From Sphingomonas naphthae (GTDB lineage: Bacteria > Pseudomonadota > Alphaproteobacteria > Sphingomonadales > Sphingomonadaceae): a stretch of 64,000 bases of DNA. Positions 44,966 to 53,273 of this stretch are shown here, in pieces; position 1 is the first letter of the stretch; each line of letters begins with the position of its first letter. The notes beneath the pieces were generated by a model. That model was not told the origin of the DNA, ran no database searches, and was given only the letters and a program-made list of their open reading frames with translations. The stretch lies in NCBI RefSeq assembly GCF_028607085.1, contig NZ_CP117411.1, positions 62,001-126,000 of the forward strand, given 5' to 3'. Made by a program: the position numbers and the translations under genes.

Positions 44966-47503
44966 ATGGCGCGCTTCGCAAGTCAGCCGCTCGTCGCGGT
45001 GCTCGGGCCCACCAATACGGGCAAGACGCATCTCGCGGTGGAGCGGATGTGCGGCCATTCCAGCGGCATCATCGGCTTCCCCCTCCGCCTGCTGGCGCGC
45101 GAAGTGTATGACCGGGTCGTCGCGATCAAGGGCGAGAAGAGCGTCGCGCTCATCACCGGCGAGGAGAAGATCGTGCCGCCCGAGGCGCGTTATTTCCTCT
45201 GCACGGTCGAATCGATGCCCATGGAGCGCGACGTCGCCTTCCTCGCGATCGACGAGGCGCAGTTGGGCGCCGATCCGGAGCGCGGCCATGTCTTCACCGA
45301 TCGGCTGCTGCGCGCGCGGGGCCGCGAAGAGACGATGATCCTGGGATCGGAGACGCTGCGCCCCGTGCTGACCCGGCTGCTGCCCGAGGTGGAGGTCATC
45401 AATCGGCCGCGCTTCTCGACGCTCAGCTATGCCGGCGCCGCCAAGCTCTCGCGCCTGCCGCCGCGCTCGGCGATCGTCGCCTTCTCGGCCGAGGAAGTCT
45501 ATGCCGTGGCGGAGATGCTGCGGCGGATGCGCGGTGGCGCGGCGGTGGTGATGGGCGCGCTCAGCCCCCGCACCCGCAACGCGCAGGTGGCGATGTTCCA
45601 GGCGGGCGAGGTCGATTATCTGGTCGCGACCGACGCGATCGGCATGGGCCTCAACATGGATGTGGCGCACGTCGCCTTCGCCTCGCTGCGCAAGTTCGAC
45701 GGCAAGAAGGTGCGCCGGCTGGGCGTATCGGAAATGGCGCAGATCGCCGGCCGCGCGGGTCGCCACCAGCGCGACGGCACGTTCGGCACGCTCTCCTTGG
45801 AGGGCGCGCAGGGCGCCACGTTCGAGGAGGAGGAGATCGAGGCGATCGAGGGCCATCGCTTCCCGCCGCTCGACCATCTCTTCTGGCGCGACGGCGAACC
45901 CTCGACCGAAAGCCTCGACGAACTGATCGCCGATCTGGAGCGCCGCCCCGACGAGCCGATGCTGCGCGCCGCGCCGCTCGCGGTCGATCTCGCCGTCCTG
46001 AAACGTATGGCCGAGGAGCCGTGGGTGCGGGAGCGCACGGCGCGGCGGCCGGGGATGGTGAAGCGCCTGTGGGGCGCCTGCGGCCTCCCCGATTTCCGCC
46101 GCACCGGGGCCGAAGCCCATTCGCGCCTCGTCGGCCGCGTCTTTCGCCATCTGAGCGAGGAGACGGGCCATCTGCCGGTGCAATGGTTCGCCGACGAATT
46201 GCAGCGGCTCGACAATATGCAGGGCGATGTCGAGACGCTGTCGGATCGGCTCGCGGGGGTACGGACCTGGGCCTATATCGCGCAGCGGCCCGACTGGCTG
46301 GCCGATCCCAAACATTGGGCCGGCCGGGCGCGATCGATCGAGGAGGCGCTGTCGGACGCGCTCCACCAGCGGCTGACCCAACGCTTCGTCGATCGGCGCA
46401 CCGCCGTGCTGATGCGCGATCTGGGCGCGCGCGGCGGCGAGCTGCTGCCGGTGAAGGTGGCCGAGGACGGTACCGTCACGGTCGACGACGAGCCGATCGG
46501 CCACCTGATCGGCTTCCGCTTCAAGACCGACCATCGCGCGCGCCATGGCGACATGAAGCGGCTGCTGGCGGCGGCCGAGCGGCGGCTGGGCGACGAACTG
46601 GCGAGCCGCGCCCGCGCGCTGGCGGCGGACGGCGACGAGGCGTTCACGCTCGCGACCGATCCCGGCCGCCCGGTCGCGATCTTCTGGCGCGGCGACGTGG
46701 TGGCGCGGTTGCAGCATGGCCGGGCGCTGACTCAGCCGAGGGTCCACCTCCACCGCGCGCTCGACGTGCTGACCCCGGCGGATCGCAAGGGCGTCGAGAC
46801 GCGGCTGGAGGCGTGGCTGGTCGCGAGCGTCGCCAAGCAATTGTCGGCCCTGTCGGCGCTGGCCTTCGCCGCGCGCGATGCCGAGCGGGCGGCGCCCTTG
46901 CGCGCCCTGCTGGCGCCGCTGGCCGAGGCGGGCGGGGTGTTGCCGCGCCATCAGGTCGAGGCGGTGGTCGAGGCGCTCGATCGGCCGCTGCGGCAGGAGG
47001 CGGCGCTGCTAGGCCTGAAGATCGGCACGCTCGACGTCTATCTGCCCGCGCTCATCAAGCCGGAGGCGATGCGCTGGCGGCTGGCGCTCCACGCGGCGCA
47101 GGAGGATGGGGTGATGCCCGAGATGCCATCGGCCGGCGCGGCCTCGCTCGCCACGCCGAAAGATGCCGCGCTCTGCGCCGCCTGGGAACGCGCCGGCTAT
47201 CGCCCGCTCGGCGCGCAGATGCTGCGGATCGATCTGGTCGAGCGGCTGGCGCGGATCGTCCATGACGCGCGCACCGGCCGCGCCGCCTTCAATCCCGATC
47301 CGGCGCTCGCCACCTCGCTGGGCCTGCGCAGCCCGAGCTTCGCGCAATTGATGCTGGCGCTCGGCTTCCGCCCGATCGGCGCCGAGGACGAGCGCAGCTG
47401 GGTGTGGCGCGGCAAGCGGGCCAAGCCCGTGCGCGACGTGCGCCCGCCCCGCCCCGGCAACGCCTTCGCCGCGCTCGCCGCGCTCCAGGCGATCGGCCGC
47501 TGA
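44966..47503 (+). CDS. SUV3-like RNA helicase
   Basis: 845 residues. Walker A GPTNTGKT at 14-21 (Lys20), DEAQ box (AIDEAQLG), motif VI QIAGRAGRHQRDG, then SUV3-type C-terminal domains. In alphaproteobacteria and mitochondria this family unwinds RNA in the degradosome. Starts at ATG 44966; the upstream 209 bases are shared with the divergent M23 gene. Followed closely by the S4-domain gene. Confidence 0.92.
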   Translation: MARFASQPLVAVLGPTNTGKTHLAVERMCGHSSGIIGFPLRLLAREVYDRVVAIKGEKSVALITGEEKIVPPEARYFLCTVESMPMERDVAFLAIDEAQLGADPERGHVFTDRLLRARGREETMILGSETLRPVLTRLLPEVEVINRPRFSTLSYAGAAKLSRLPPRSAIVAFSAEEVYAVAEMLRRMRGGAAVVMGALSPRTRNAQVAMFQAGEVDYLVATDAIGMGLNMDVAHVAFASLRKFDGKKVRRLGVSEMAQIAGRAGRHQRDGTFGTLSLEGAQGATFEEEEIEAIEGHRFPPLDHLFWRDGEPSTESLDELIADLERRPDEPMLRAAPLAVDLAVLKRMAEEPWVRERTARRPGMVKRLWGACGLPDFRRTGAEAHSRLVGRVFRHLSEETGHLPVQWFADELQRLDNMQGDVETLSDRLAGVRTWAYIAQRPDWLADPKHWAGRARSIEEALSDALHQRLTQRFVDRRTAVLMRDLGARGGELLPVKVAEDGTVTVDDEPIGHLIGFRFKTDHRARHGDMKRLLAAAERRLGDELASRARALAADGDEAFTLATDPGRPVAIFWRGDVVARLQHGRALTQPRVHLHRALDVLTPADRKGVETRLEAWLVASVAKQLSALSALAFAARDAERAAPLRALLAPLAEAGGVLPRHQVEAVVEALDRPLRQEAALLGLKIGTLDVYLPALIKPEAMRWRLALHAAQEDGVMPEMPSAGAASLATPKDAALCAAWERAGYRPLGAQMLRIDLVERLARIVHDARTGRAAFNPDPALATSLGLRSPSFAQLMLALGFRPIGAEDERSWVWRGKRAKPVRDVRPPRPGNAFAALAALQAIGR

Positions 47504-47511
47504 GGGGCGCC

Positions 47512-47823
47512 GTGCGGCTCGACCTGTTCCTGTGGCACGCCCGGATCACCAAGACGCGCGCGCAGGCGCAGGCGATCGCCCATGGCGGCCATGTGCGGAT
47601 CGACAGCCGCCCGGTAAGCCGCGCCGCCGCCGCCGTCGCGGTGGGCAATGTGCTCAGCTTCGTCGCGCAGGAGCGGGTGCGCGCGATCCGCATCGAGGCG
47701 CTGCCGGCGCGGCGCGGGCCGCCTGCCGAGGCGCGCGCCTGCTACACCGATCTGCTCGCGCCGGCCGACGCCGGGCACGGCGCGGAACACGAGGACGTTG
47801 ACGATGACGACGGGGGCTCATAG
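47512..47823 (+). CDS. S4-domain RNA-binding protein (Hsp15-like)
   Basis: 103 residues from a GTG preceded by GAGGGG. The S4 motif is RLDLFLWHARITKTRAQAQAIAHGGHVRI. Hsp15-type proteins rescue peptidyl-tRNA on 50S subunits after heat stress. Acidic tail DVDDDDGGS. Follows the helicase by 8 bases. Confidence 0.88.
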   Translation: MRLDLFLWHARITKTRAQAQAIAHGGHVRIDSRPVSRAAAAVAVGNVLSFVAQERVRAIRIEALPARRGPPAEARACYTDLLAPADAGHGAEHEDVDDDDGGS

Positions 47824-47859
47824 AGCCCGGCCACTCCACTGATCGAGCCCGAACCGCCC

Positions 47860-48198
47860 ATGACCTACGTCGTCACCGACGCCTGCATCCGCTGCAAATA
47901 TATGGACTGCGTGGAAGTGTGTCCCGTGGACTGCTTCTACGAGGGCGAGAACATGCTCGTCATCAATCCCAGCGAGTGCATCGACTGCGGCGTGTGCGAG
48001 CCCGAATGCCCGGCGGAAGCGATCCTGCCCGATACGGACAGCGGGCTGGAAAAGTGGATCGAGCTGAACAACGAATTCGCCAACCAGTGGCCGAACATCA
48101 CCCGCAAGCGCGAGGCGCCGGCGGATGCGGACCAGTGGAAGGACGTGAAGAACAAGCTCGAGACCGAATTCTCGCCGGAGCCCGGCCAGGGCGACTGA
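47860..48198 (+). CDS. fdxA: 7Fe ferredoxin FdxA
   Basis: 112 residues. Cys motifs [18 protein letters not shown] and [11 protein letters not shown] supply a [3Fe-4S] and a [4Fe-4S] cluster; C-terminal helix as in Azotobacter-type 7Fe ferredoxins. Small electron carrier; fdxA followed by carD is a usual alphaproteobacterial arrangement. Confidence 0.96.
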   Translation: MTYVVTDACIRCKYMDCVEVCPVDCFYEGENMLVINPSECIDCGVCEPECPAEAILPDTDSGLEKWIELNNEFANQWPNITRKREAPADADQWKDVKNKLETEFSPEPGQGD

Positions 48199-48215
48199 TT
48201 TCAGCGTGCCCGGCC

Positions 48216-48255
48216 AGGCCGTTTCGGCCCTGTCGCGACAGGGCCGAAACGGCCT
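48216..48255. terminator. Perfect 40-base palindrome downstream of fdxA
   Basis: Two 20-base arms (AGGCCGTTTCGGCCCTGTCG and its exact complement) meet with no loop, 17 bases after the fdxA stop and upstream of the carD promoter. Only a weak T run (TTGT) follows, so it may terminate fdxA or act as a cruciform/protein site. Confidence 0.55.
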
Positions 48256-48270
48256 TGTCTGCGCCAACAG

Positions 48271-48299
48271 TTGGCAAAAGCCCGAAATTCGGCTATAGC
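48271..48299 (+). promoter_or_regulatory. Promoter of carD
   Basis: TTGGCA (48271-48276), 17-base spacer, TATAGC (48294-48299). This is the best sigma-70-type hexamer pair I saw; it would give a 5' leader of about 130 bases before carD. Confidence 0.6.
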
Positions 48300-48438
48300 G
48301 CGCCCAAGGCAAGGGGCGTGGCGAATCGCGCTCGTCCGGAAAAATTGGTGATTACGGTCGGCGAACCGTGCTGGCAGGCCCCTTTCCTCGGGTGCCCGGC
48401 CAGGCCCGCCGGCCGATCCTGGCGAAAGGTATCAGTGA

Positions 48439-48957
48439 ATGGCTGCCAAGGCGCTTAGTTTCGTCGTGGGGGATTATGTCGTGTATCCCAAGCATGGCGT
48501 GGGCCGGGTAATCGAATTGCAGAGCCAGGAGATCGCGGGCGCCAAACTCGAACTCTACGTCCTTCGCTTCGAGAAGGAGAAGATGACCCTCCGCGTGCCG
48601 ACCAACAAGGCCGAATCGGTGGGGATGCGCAAGCTCTCGTCGAACGTGACGATGACCGAGGCGCTGACGACCCTGAAGGGCAAGCCCAAGGTGAAGCGCA
48701 CCATGTGGTCGCGCCGCGCGCAGGAATATGAGGCCAAGATCAATTCGGGCGACCTGGTGTCGATCGCCGAAGTGGTCCGCGATCTGTTCCGCGCCGACGA
48801 CCAGCCCGAGCAGAGCTATTCCGAGCGCCAGATCTTCGAGGCGGCCACCAGCCGCCTCGCCCGCGAACTGGCCGCGATGGAGCAGACCGACGAGCCCAAG
48901 GCGCAGGAAAAGATCCTCGACATCCTCCGCGCCTCCGCGGCGGCGATGGCGAAGTAA
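48439..48957 (+). CDS. carD: CarD family transcription regulator
   Basis: 172 residues. N-terminal CarD/TRCF RNA polymerase-binding domain (FVVGDYVVYPKHGVGRV; EKEKMTLRVPTNKAE) and a helical DNA-binding C terminus (MWSRRAQEYEAKINSGDL). Stabilises open complexes at rRNA and other promoters. AAAGG... precedes the ATG. Followed by a strong terminator. Confidence 0.95.
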   Translation: MAAKALSFVVGDYVVYPKHGVGRVIELQSQEIAGAKLELYVLRFEKEKMTLRVPTNKAESVGMRKLSSNVTMTEALTTLKGKPKVKRTMWSRRAQEYEAKINSGDLVSIAEVVRDLFRADDQPEQSYSERQIFEAATSRLARELAAMEQTDEPKAQEKILDILRASAAAMAK

Positions 48958-48983
48958 GCCCTTTCGGGTTTCGGGAAACAGGG

Positions 48984-49014
48984 GGCGGGCCGAGCGATCG
49001 GCCCGCCTTTTTTT
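48984..49014 (+). terminator. Intrinsic terminator of carD
   Basis: GGCGGGCCGA GCGA TCGGCCCGCC followed by a run of seven T; classical factor-independent terminator 26 bases after the stop. Confidence 0.9.
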
Positions 49015-49020
49015 CATGGC

Positions 49021-49129
49021 CGTCGTCCCGGCGAAGGCCGGGATCTCAGGCGGCTGGGGGCGACGGGGGTGTGGCTCCCCGGATGGCTCGCGCCACCGCC
49101 TGAGATCCCGGCCTGCGCCGGGATGACGG
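49021..49129. repeat. Palindromic intergenic repeat, family A
   Basis: CGTCGTCCCGGCGAAGGCCGG faces CCGGCCTGCGCCGGGATGACG, with GATCTCAGGCGG / CCGCCTGAGATC pairing. It is adjacent to the flavoprotein's stop. Confidence 0.85.
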
Positions 49130-49136
49130 TTCGGGG

Positions 49137-50339
49137 TTACTTCGGCACGGTCGCCGGGATCGTCGCCGCCGGCTGCGCGAACATCGAGGCGACCACCGCG
49201 ATCGACCGGTCCGCCGCCGCGCGGTCGATCGTCTCGTTGGGGTCGTTATAGCCGAACGTGTCGTCGCTGCCGGTATCCTGCACGACGATGCCATCGCGCC
49301 GCGCCAGCACGCTGACATGGTTGTAATAGATGCCGTAATGCGCGCCTTCCTGCGGGATCAGCCAGGCGATCTGGCCGCGCACCGGCAGGATGCTCTCGTC
49401 GCGGAACAGCGCGCGCGATCCATAGCCGGTGCAGGCGATGATGACCTTTTCCTTCAGCTTGCCGAAATCGCCGGTCTCGTTGAATTCCATCGGTACGAAG
49501 CGGCCGCCGCCCAGCATGAAATCCATTTCCAGCTGGCGCGCGAAATCGGCGACGTTGAAGGCGATCGAGCTGTTGCGGCGCACGAAGGGCGCGGCGAAGG
49601 GGTGGCTGCCGGGCGGCAGCATCTGCGCGCGCGGCGTCAGGTCGCGCACCCGATCGCCATATTCGACGAATCCCAGGGTGCGCGGCGCATTGCTGGAGCG
49701 CGCCGAATTGGGATCGGGCATCTCGTCGGCCAGCATATAGCGTTCGGTCCACTCGACCGGATCGCCGGGCGTGCCGAGAAAGGACATGTGCCTCGCGTAG
49801 CTGGCCCGCGTCATCTGCTCCCACAAGGCCGGGAAGTCGGGCGCGACGGCGCTTTCCAGCGCGACACGCGAATCCGGCGACCAGGTGCCGGTGGCGCGCG
49901 CCGAGCGCACGTCGGGGAAGCGTTCCTTGGCGTAGATCGTGACCTTCGCGCCGGCGCGCTGCGCGGTGATGGCGGTGGTGAGGCCGATCGCGCCCGCGCC
50001 GATCACGGCGATGTCCTTGGCGCCCAGCGCCATCGCCTTGGCGACGGCGATGTCGGCCGATCCCCACGAGAGCGACCAGCCGCTGCCGCCATGGCCATAG
50101 TGGCGGATCACATGCTTGCGGCCGACTTCCTCGACATCGAAGCGCGGGCCGGCGGCGCGGAACGGGCGCAGGCAGACGGTGGTGCGGAAGATGCGATCGG
50201 GCGTGGCGCGGATCGGCACGATCGCCGGCAAGGGCGCCAGCAGCGGCGCGATCGTCTGCGCGCCGAGCCGCCCCGGCAGGGCAAGCGCGGCCATGGCGCC
50301 GGCACCGCCGACGCTTCCCAGAAATTCCCGTCTCCGCAT
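49137..50339 (-). CDS. Tat-exported D-amino-acid-oxidase-like flavoprotein with permuted motif order
   Basis: 400 residues. Tat-type signal MRRREFLGSV to about residue 27. In ordinary D-amino acid oxidases the FAD fingerprint is N-terminal and the G-x-R-P...NYGHGG...W-G-A segment is C-terminal. Here CLRPF (56-60) and HVIRHYGHGGSGWSLSWGSA (76-95) come first, followed directly by IAVIGAGAIGLTTA (110-123); the middle motif ACTGYGSRALF and PVRGQIAWL come later and the protein ends at the point where the GLRP segment would normally begin. This looks like a genuine circular permutation placed behind a Tat signal. Substrate unknown, probably a D-amino acid or related amine in the periplasm. Read in frame without interruption. 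Confidence 0.8.
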   Translation of the reverse strand: MRRREFLGSVGGAGAMAALALPGRLGAQTIAPLLAPLPAIVPIRATPDRIFRTTVCLRPFRAAGPRFDVEEVGRKHVIRHYGHGGSGWSLSWGSADIAVAKAMALGAKDIAVIGAGAIGLTTAITAQRAGAKVTIYAKERFPDVRSARATGTWSPDSRVALESAVAPDFPALWEQMTRASYARHMSFLGTPGDPVEWTERYMLADEMPDPNSARSSNAPRTLGFVEYGDRVRDLTPRAQMLPPGSHPFAAPFVRRNSSIAFNVADFARQLEMDFMLGGGRFVPMEFNETGDFGKLKEKVIIACTGYGSRALFRDESILPVRGQIAWLIPQEGAHYGIYYNHVSVLARRDGIVVQDTGSDDTFGYNDPNETIDRAAADRSIAVVASMFAQPAATIPATVPK

Positions 50340-50480
50340 ACTGACGCACCCCTAAGATGGTTGTTCGGCGCCCTCTCCCAAGGCCCGCATAGTGCACGGA
50401 TGGCGCGTGCGGCCAAGCGTGAAGCGGCTTGAACCGCAAATTCATGTGTATTATGTCGCCAACACAGTTGAAGGAGAGAC

Positions 50481-51173
50481 ATGATGCGCCTGCCCGTCCT
50501 CGCCGCGATCCTCGCCACGGCGGCCGTCGCCGCGCCCGCCTCGGCCGCGGTCCGCACCTTCCCGCTCGGCGCCTATGACGCGATCGAGGCGGCCGGGCCG
50601 TTCACGGTGGACGTTCACACCGGCAAGCCCACCGGCGCGCGCGCCGTCGGCAGCCAGAAGGCGCTCGACCGGCTGGAAATCGAAATCCGCAACCGCACCC
50701 TCTATATCGGCACCAAGCGCGGCATGAGCGGCTTCTGGGGCGACGATCTCGGCAAGGTGACGATCACGGTGGGCGCGGGCAAGCTGGAGGCCGCCGCGCT
50801 GACCGGATCGGGCGACCTGACGATCGATCACGTCACCGGCCCGACCTTCGATCTGGCGCTGCGCGGATCGGGCAGCGCCAGCCTGCCGCATGTCGCGACG
50901 GGCAAGCTCGGCCTCGCGCTGACGGGGTCGGGCGATGCGACGCTGGCGGGCCGTGCCGAGACGGTGGCGATCAACCTGCGCGGTTCGGGCGACATCGGTG
51001 CCAAGCGTTTGATGACCCGCACCGCCGCGATCTCGCTGATGGGATCGGGCGATATCGATCTGGGCGCATCGGGCAGCGCGGTGGTCAATCTGATGGGATC
51101 GGGCGACGTGACCATCAACGGCGGCGCGCGCTGCACGGTGAACCGCAAGGGCTCGGGCGAGGTGCATTGCTGA
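50481..51173 (+). CDS. Secreted GIN-domain (DUF2807-type) protein with GSG repeats
   Basis: 230 residues. Signal peptide to about residue 22 (AAPASA), then an auto-transporter-adhesin-like head (GIN) beta-solenoid with recurrent GSGD turns (LTGSGDLTI, LRGSGSA, LTGSGDATL, MGSGDI). Ends GEVHC. GGAGAGAC-like AAGGAGAG precedes the ATG. Extracytoplasmic; role unknown. Confidence 0.88.
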   Translation: MMRLPVLAAILATAAVAAPASAAVRTFPLGAYDAIEAAGPFTVDVHTGKPTGARAVGSQKALDRLEIEIRNRTLYIGTKRGMSGFWGDDLGKVTITVGAGKLEAAALTGSGDLTIDHVTGPTFDLALRGSGSASLPHVATGKLGLALTGSGDATLAGRAETVAINLRGSGDIGAKRLMTRTAAISLMGSGDIDLGASGSAVVNLMGSGDVTINGGARCTVNRKGSGEVHC

Positions 51174-51231
51174 GATGAAGGGCTGAAACCTCCGGATCCG
51201 GACGGGCGCATGGACGGGGCGAGCGTCTCGC

Positions 51232-51954
51232 TTATGCGTCGTCCCGCAGGAAAATCCCGTCCGCCTGCAACATCTCCCGGCTGTCCGGATCATGAAACCC
51301 CGGATGCAGCCCGATGCAGCGATAGCCGAGCGCCGCCAGATCGCCGACCAGCCCGCACAGCAGCGATCCGCCCTCGTAGAGCGGGGTCAGCGACATCTCG
51401 ATATGCAGCAGCGGACAGCGCGGCAGCACCGGCGCCGCGCCGCGCAGCACCTCCGCCTCGAACCCCTGCACGTCGATCTTGAGGAAATAGCGCTCGCTCT
51501 CCGGCCGGTCGGCGATCGCCTCGGCCAGCGGCAGCACCTTGACCGTCTCGGTGCGGACATAGGCCGATTCGGGCGCCGCGTCGCTATGGCGCGCCAGCAT
51601 CGGCAGGATGGAGGAACTGAGCAGATTGCCCGCGACATTGATATCGACCGTGCCGGCTTCCGCGCCGATCGCCAGTGGCGGCGCCACCTGCCAGCGTCGA
51701 TGCGCGCTCGCCTCGGCCACCAGTGCCGCATGGGCATCGGCCAGGGGCTCGAACGACAGGATCTGGCCGGACCATCCCGCCCGGATCATCCGCGCGCCGA
51801 ACTGGCCGATATTGGCCCCTACATCCAGCATCGTCCCCGCGCCGTGCCGCCCGGCGAGGAACACCAGCGTGTCATATTGATCGCAGACGGGCGAGTAACG
51901 GTTCATCTCGACGCCGAAGCGGCGCCCGATCGACTTCACCTTGTGCATCAGCAT
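51232..51954 (-). CDS. FkbM family methyltransferase
   Basis: 240 residues. SAM site MLDVGANIGQFGARM, then FEPLADAHAAL and the FkbM signature KIDVQGFEAEVLRG. Usually O-methylates sugars or polyketides. Isolated gene, no evident partner. Cytoplasmic. Confidence 0.9.
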   Translation of the reverse strand: MLMHKVKSIGRRFGVEMNRYSPVCDQYDTLVFLAGRHGAGTMLDVGANIGQFGARMIRAGWSGQILSFEPLADAHAALVAEASAHRRWQVAPPLAIGAEAGTVDINVAGNLLSSSILPMLARHSDAAPESAYVRTETVKVLPLAEAIADRPESERYFLKIDVQGFEAEVLRGAAPVLPRCPLLHIEMSLTPLYEGGSLLCGLVGDLAALGYRCIGLHPGFHDPDSREMLQADGIFLRDDA

Positions 51955-52061
51955 GGCCGGCTCCCCCGCTATGCGCCCTGCTCGGCAATGTTCGTTTCCG
52001 GCGCTTCAAACGCAGTAGGATGCTTGATGGTTGCATGGCGCGTGCACACATCGTCAAGACG

Positions 52062-52466
52062 ATGCCTCCACTCAACATGACCAAGGTCGCCGTCGGCTGC
52101 GGCGATGCCGATGCGCTGCGCCGCCGGATCGAGGGCCGCGCCGCCGCCGGCGAGGTCGCGATCCACACCCGTTACCGCCCGACCCGCCACGGCGAGATGA
52201 TCGGCGGATCGCTCTACTGGATCGTCAAGCACCGGCTGGTCGCCCGACAGGAGATCGTCGGTTTCGCCGAGGACGAGCAGGGCCATTGCCTGATTCGCCT
52301 CGCCGCGACGCTGGTCCCCGTACGCCAGCGCCCCAAGCGCGCCCACCAGGGCTGGCGCTACCTCACGCCCGAGGACGCCCCCGCCGACTTCGACGGCGAG
52401 ACCGACGATCTCGCCGCCATGCCGCCCAGGCTGATCGGCGCGCTGGCGTCGCTGGGGCTGATCTGA
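52062..52466 (+). CDS. DUF1489 family protein
   Basis: 134 residues: LNMTKVAVGCGDADALRRRI, TRYRPTRHGEMIGGSLYWIVKHRLVARQEI and HQGWRYLTPEDAP are the DUF1489 core. Function unknown. ATG at 52062 chosen to fit homologues; an earlier ATG at 52035 adds nine residues. Converges with the GntR gene. Confidence 0.88.
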   Translation: MPPLNMTKVAVGCGDADALRRRIEGRAAAGEVAIHTRYRPTRHGEMIGGSLYWIVKHRLVARQEIVGFAEDEQGHCLIRLAATLVPVRQRPKRAHQGWRYLTPEDAPADFDGETDDLAAMPPRLIGALASLGLI

Positions 52467-52510
52467 TCCGCCTCCGAGGCTGTCATCCCCAATGATTGGC
52501 CTGATGCGGG

Positions 52511-53263
52511 CTAGGCCATGTCCGCGCGTGAATGCAGGCCCTTCACATGTGTGCGGATATGCTGATGCACATGCTCCAGATGCGCGCGGATTTCCGCGGC
52601 GGCGGTATCGGCGTCGCGGGCGCGCAGGGCCGTCACCAGCCGCATGCGCGATTCGAACAATGTCTCCTGCAACATGAAATAGCCGGGAGCGGCCGTGAAC
52701 GGCTTGAAGATGGCGGTGAGGGAATCGATCAGGAGAGCGTAGATGCGGTTGCGCGTCGCCTGGGCGAGCAGGGCGTAATATTCGGTCGAGCAGGCATAGC
52801 GTTCGGCGATCGTGTGGACTTCCGCCGTGCGCCGGGCGATCGCCTCCAGCCGGTCGAGTTCCTCTTCGGTCGCCCGCTCGCAGGCCAGCCGGACGATATG
52901 GTCCTGGATCGACAGGCGGACCTCGGTAAGCTCGTCGATATCGACGCTGCCCATCGTGACATAATCCTGCATCGCCTGGACGACGCGATCCGGCTCGGCG
53001 GCCTGGAGGACGGCGCCGCCCTTCGCCCCCTTCATGTTGCGGATGATTCCCGCGACCTCGAGAGTGCGCAGCGCCTCGCGCAGCGCCGTCCGGCTGACCT
53101 GAAATTGCAGGGCCAGCTCGCGTTCGGGCGGCAGCTTGTCGCCCGCCTTCAGGCGGCCGGCGATCAGCTCGTTGCGGATGCTTTCGCAGATGATCTCGAA
53201 CGCGCGCGGCCGCTGGATCGGCGTGAAGGCGGTCTTGACGGGATGGGGCGGCACAGGCGGCAT
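52511..53263 (-). CDS. FadR-subfamily GntR transcription regulator
   Basis: 250 residues. Winged HTH at about 20-90 (LPPERELALQFQVSRTALREALR, with EVAGIIRNMKGAKGG wing) and an all-helical FCD ligand domain with metal-ligand histidines near the C terminus (HLEHVHQHIRTH). Transcribed after the MFS gene (10-base gap). Probably represses MFS and the divergent TonB receptor through the two ATTGGACA-type palindromes. Confidence 0.9.
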   Translation of the reverse strand: MPPVPPHPVKTAFTPIQRPRAFEIICESIRNELIAGRLKAGDKLPPERELALQFQVSRTALREALRTLEVAGIIRNMKGAKGGAVLQAAEPDRVVQAMQDYVTMGSVDIDELTEVRLSIQDHIVRLACERATEEELDRLEAIARRTAEVHTIAERYACSTEYYALLAQATRNRIYALLIDSLTAIFKPFTAAPGYFMLQETLFESRMRLVTALRARDADTAAAEIRAHLEHVHQHIRTHVKGLHSRADMA

Positions 53264-53273
53264 GGCGAACTAC

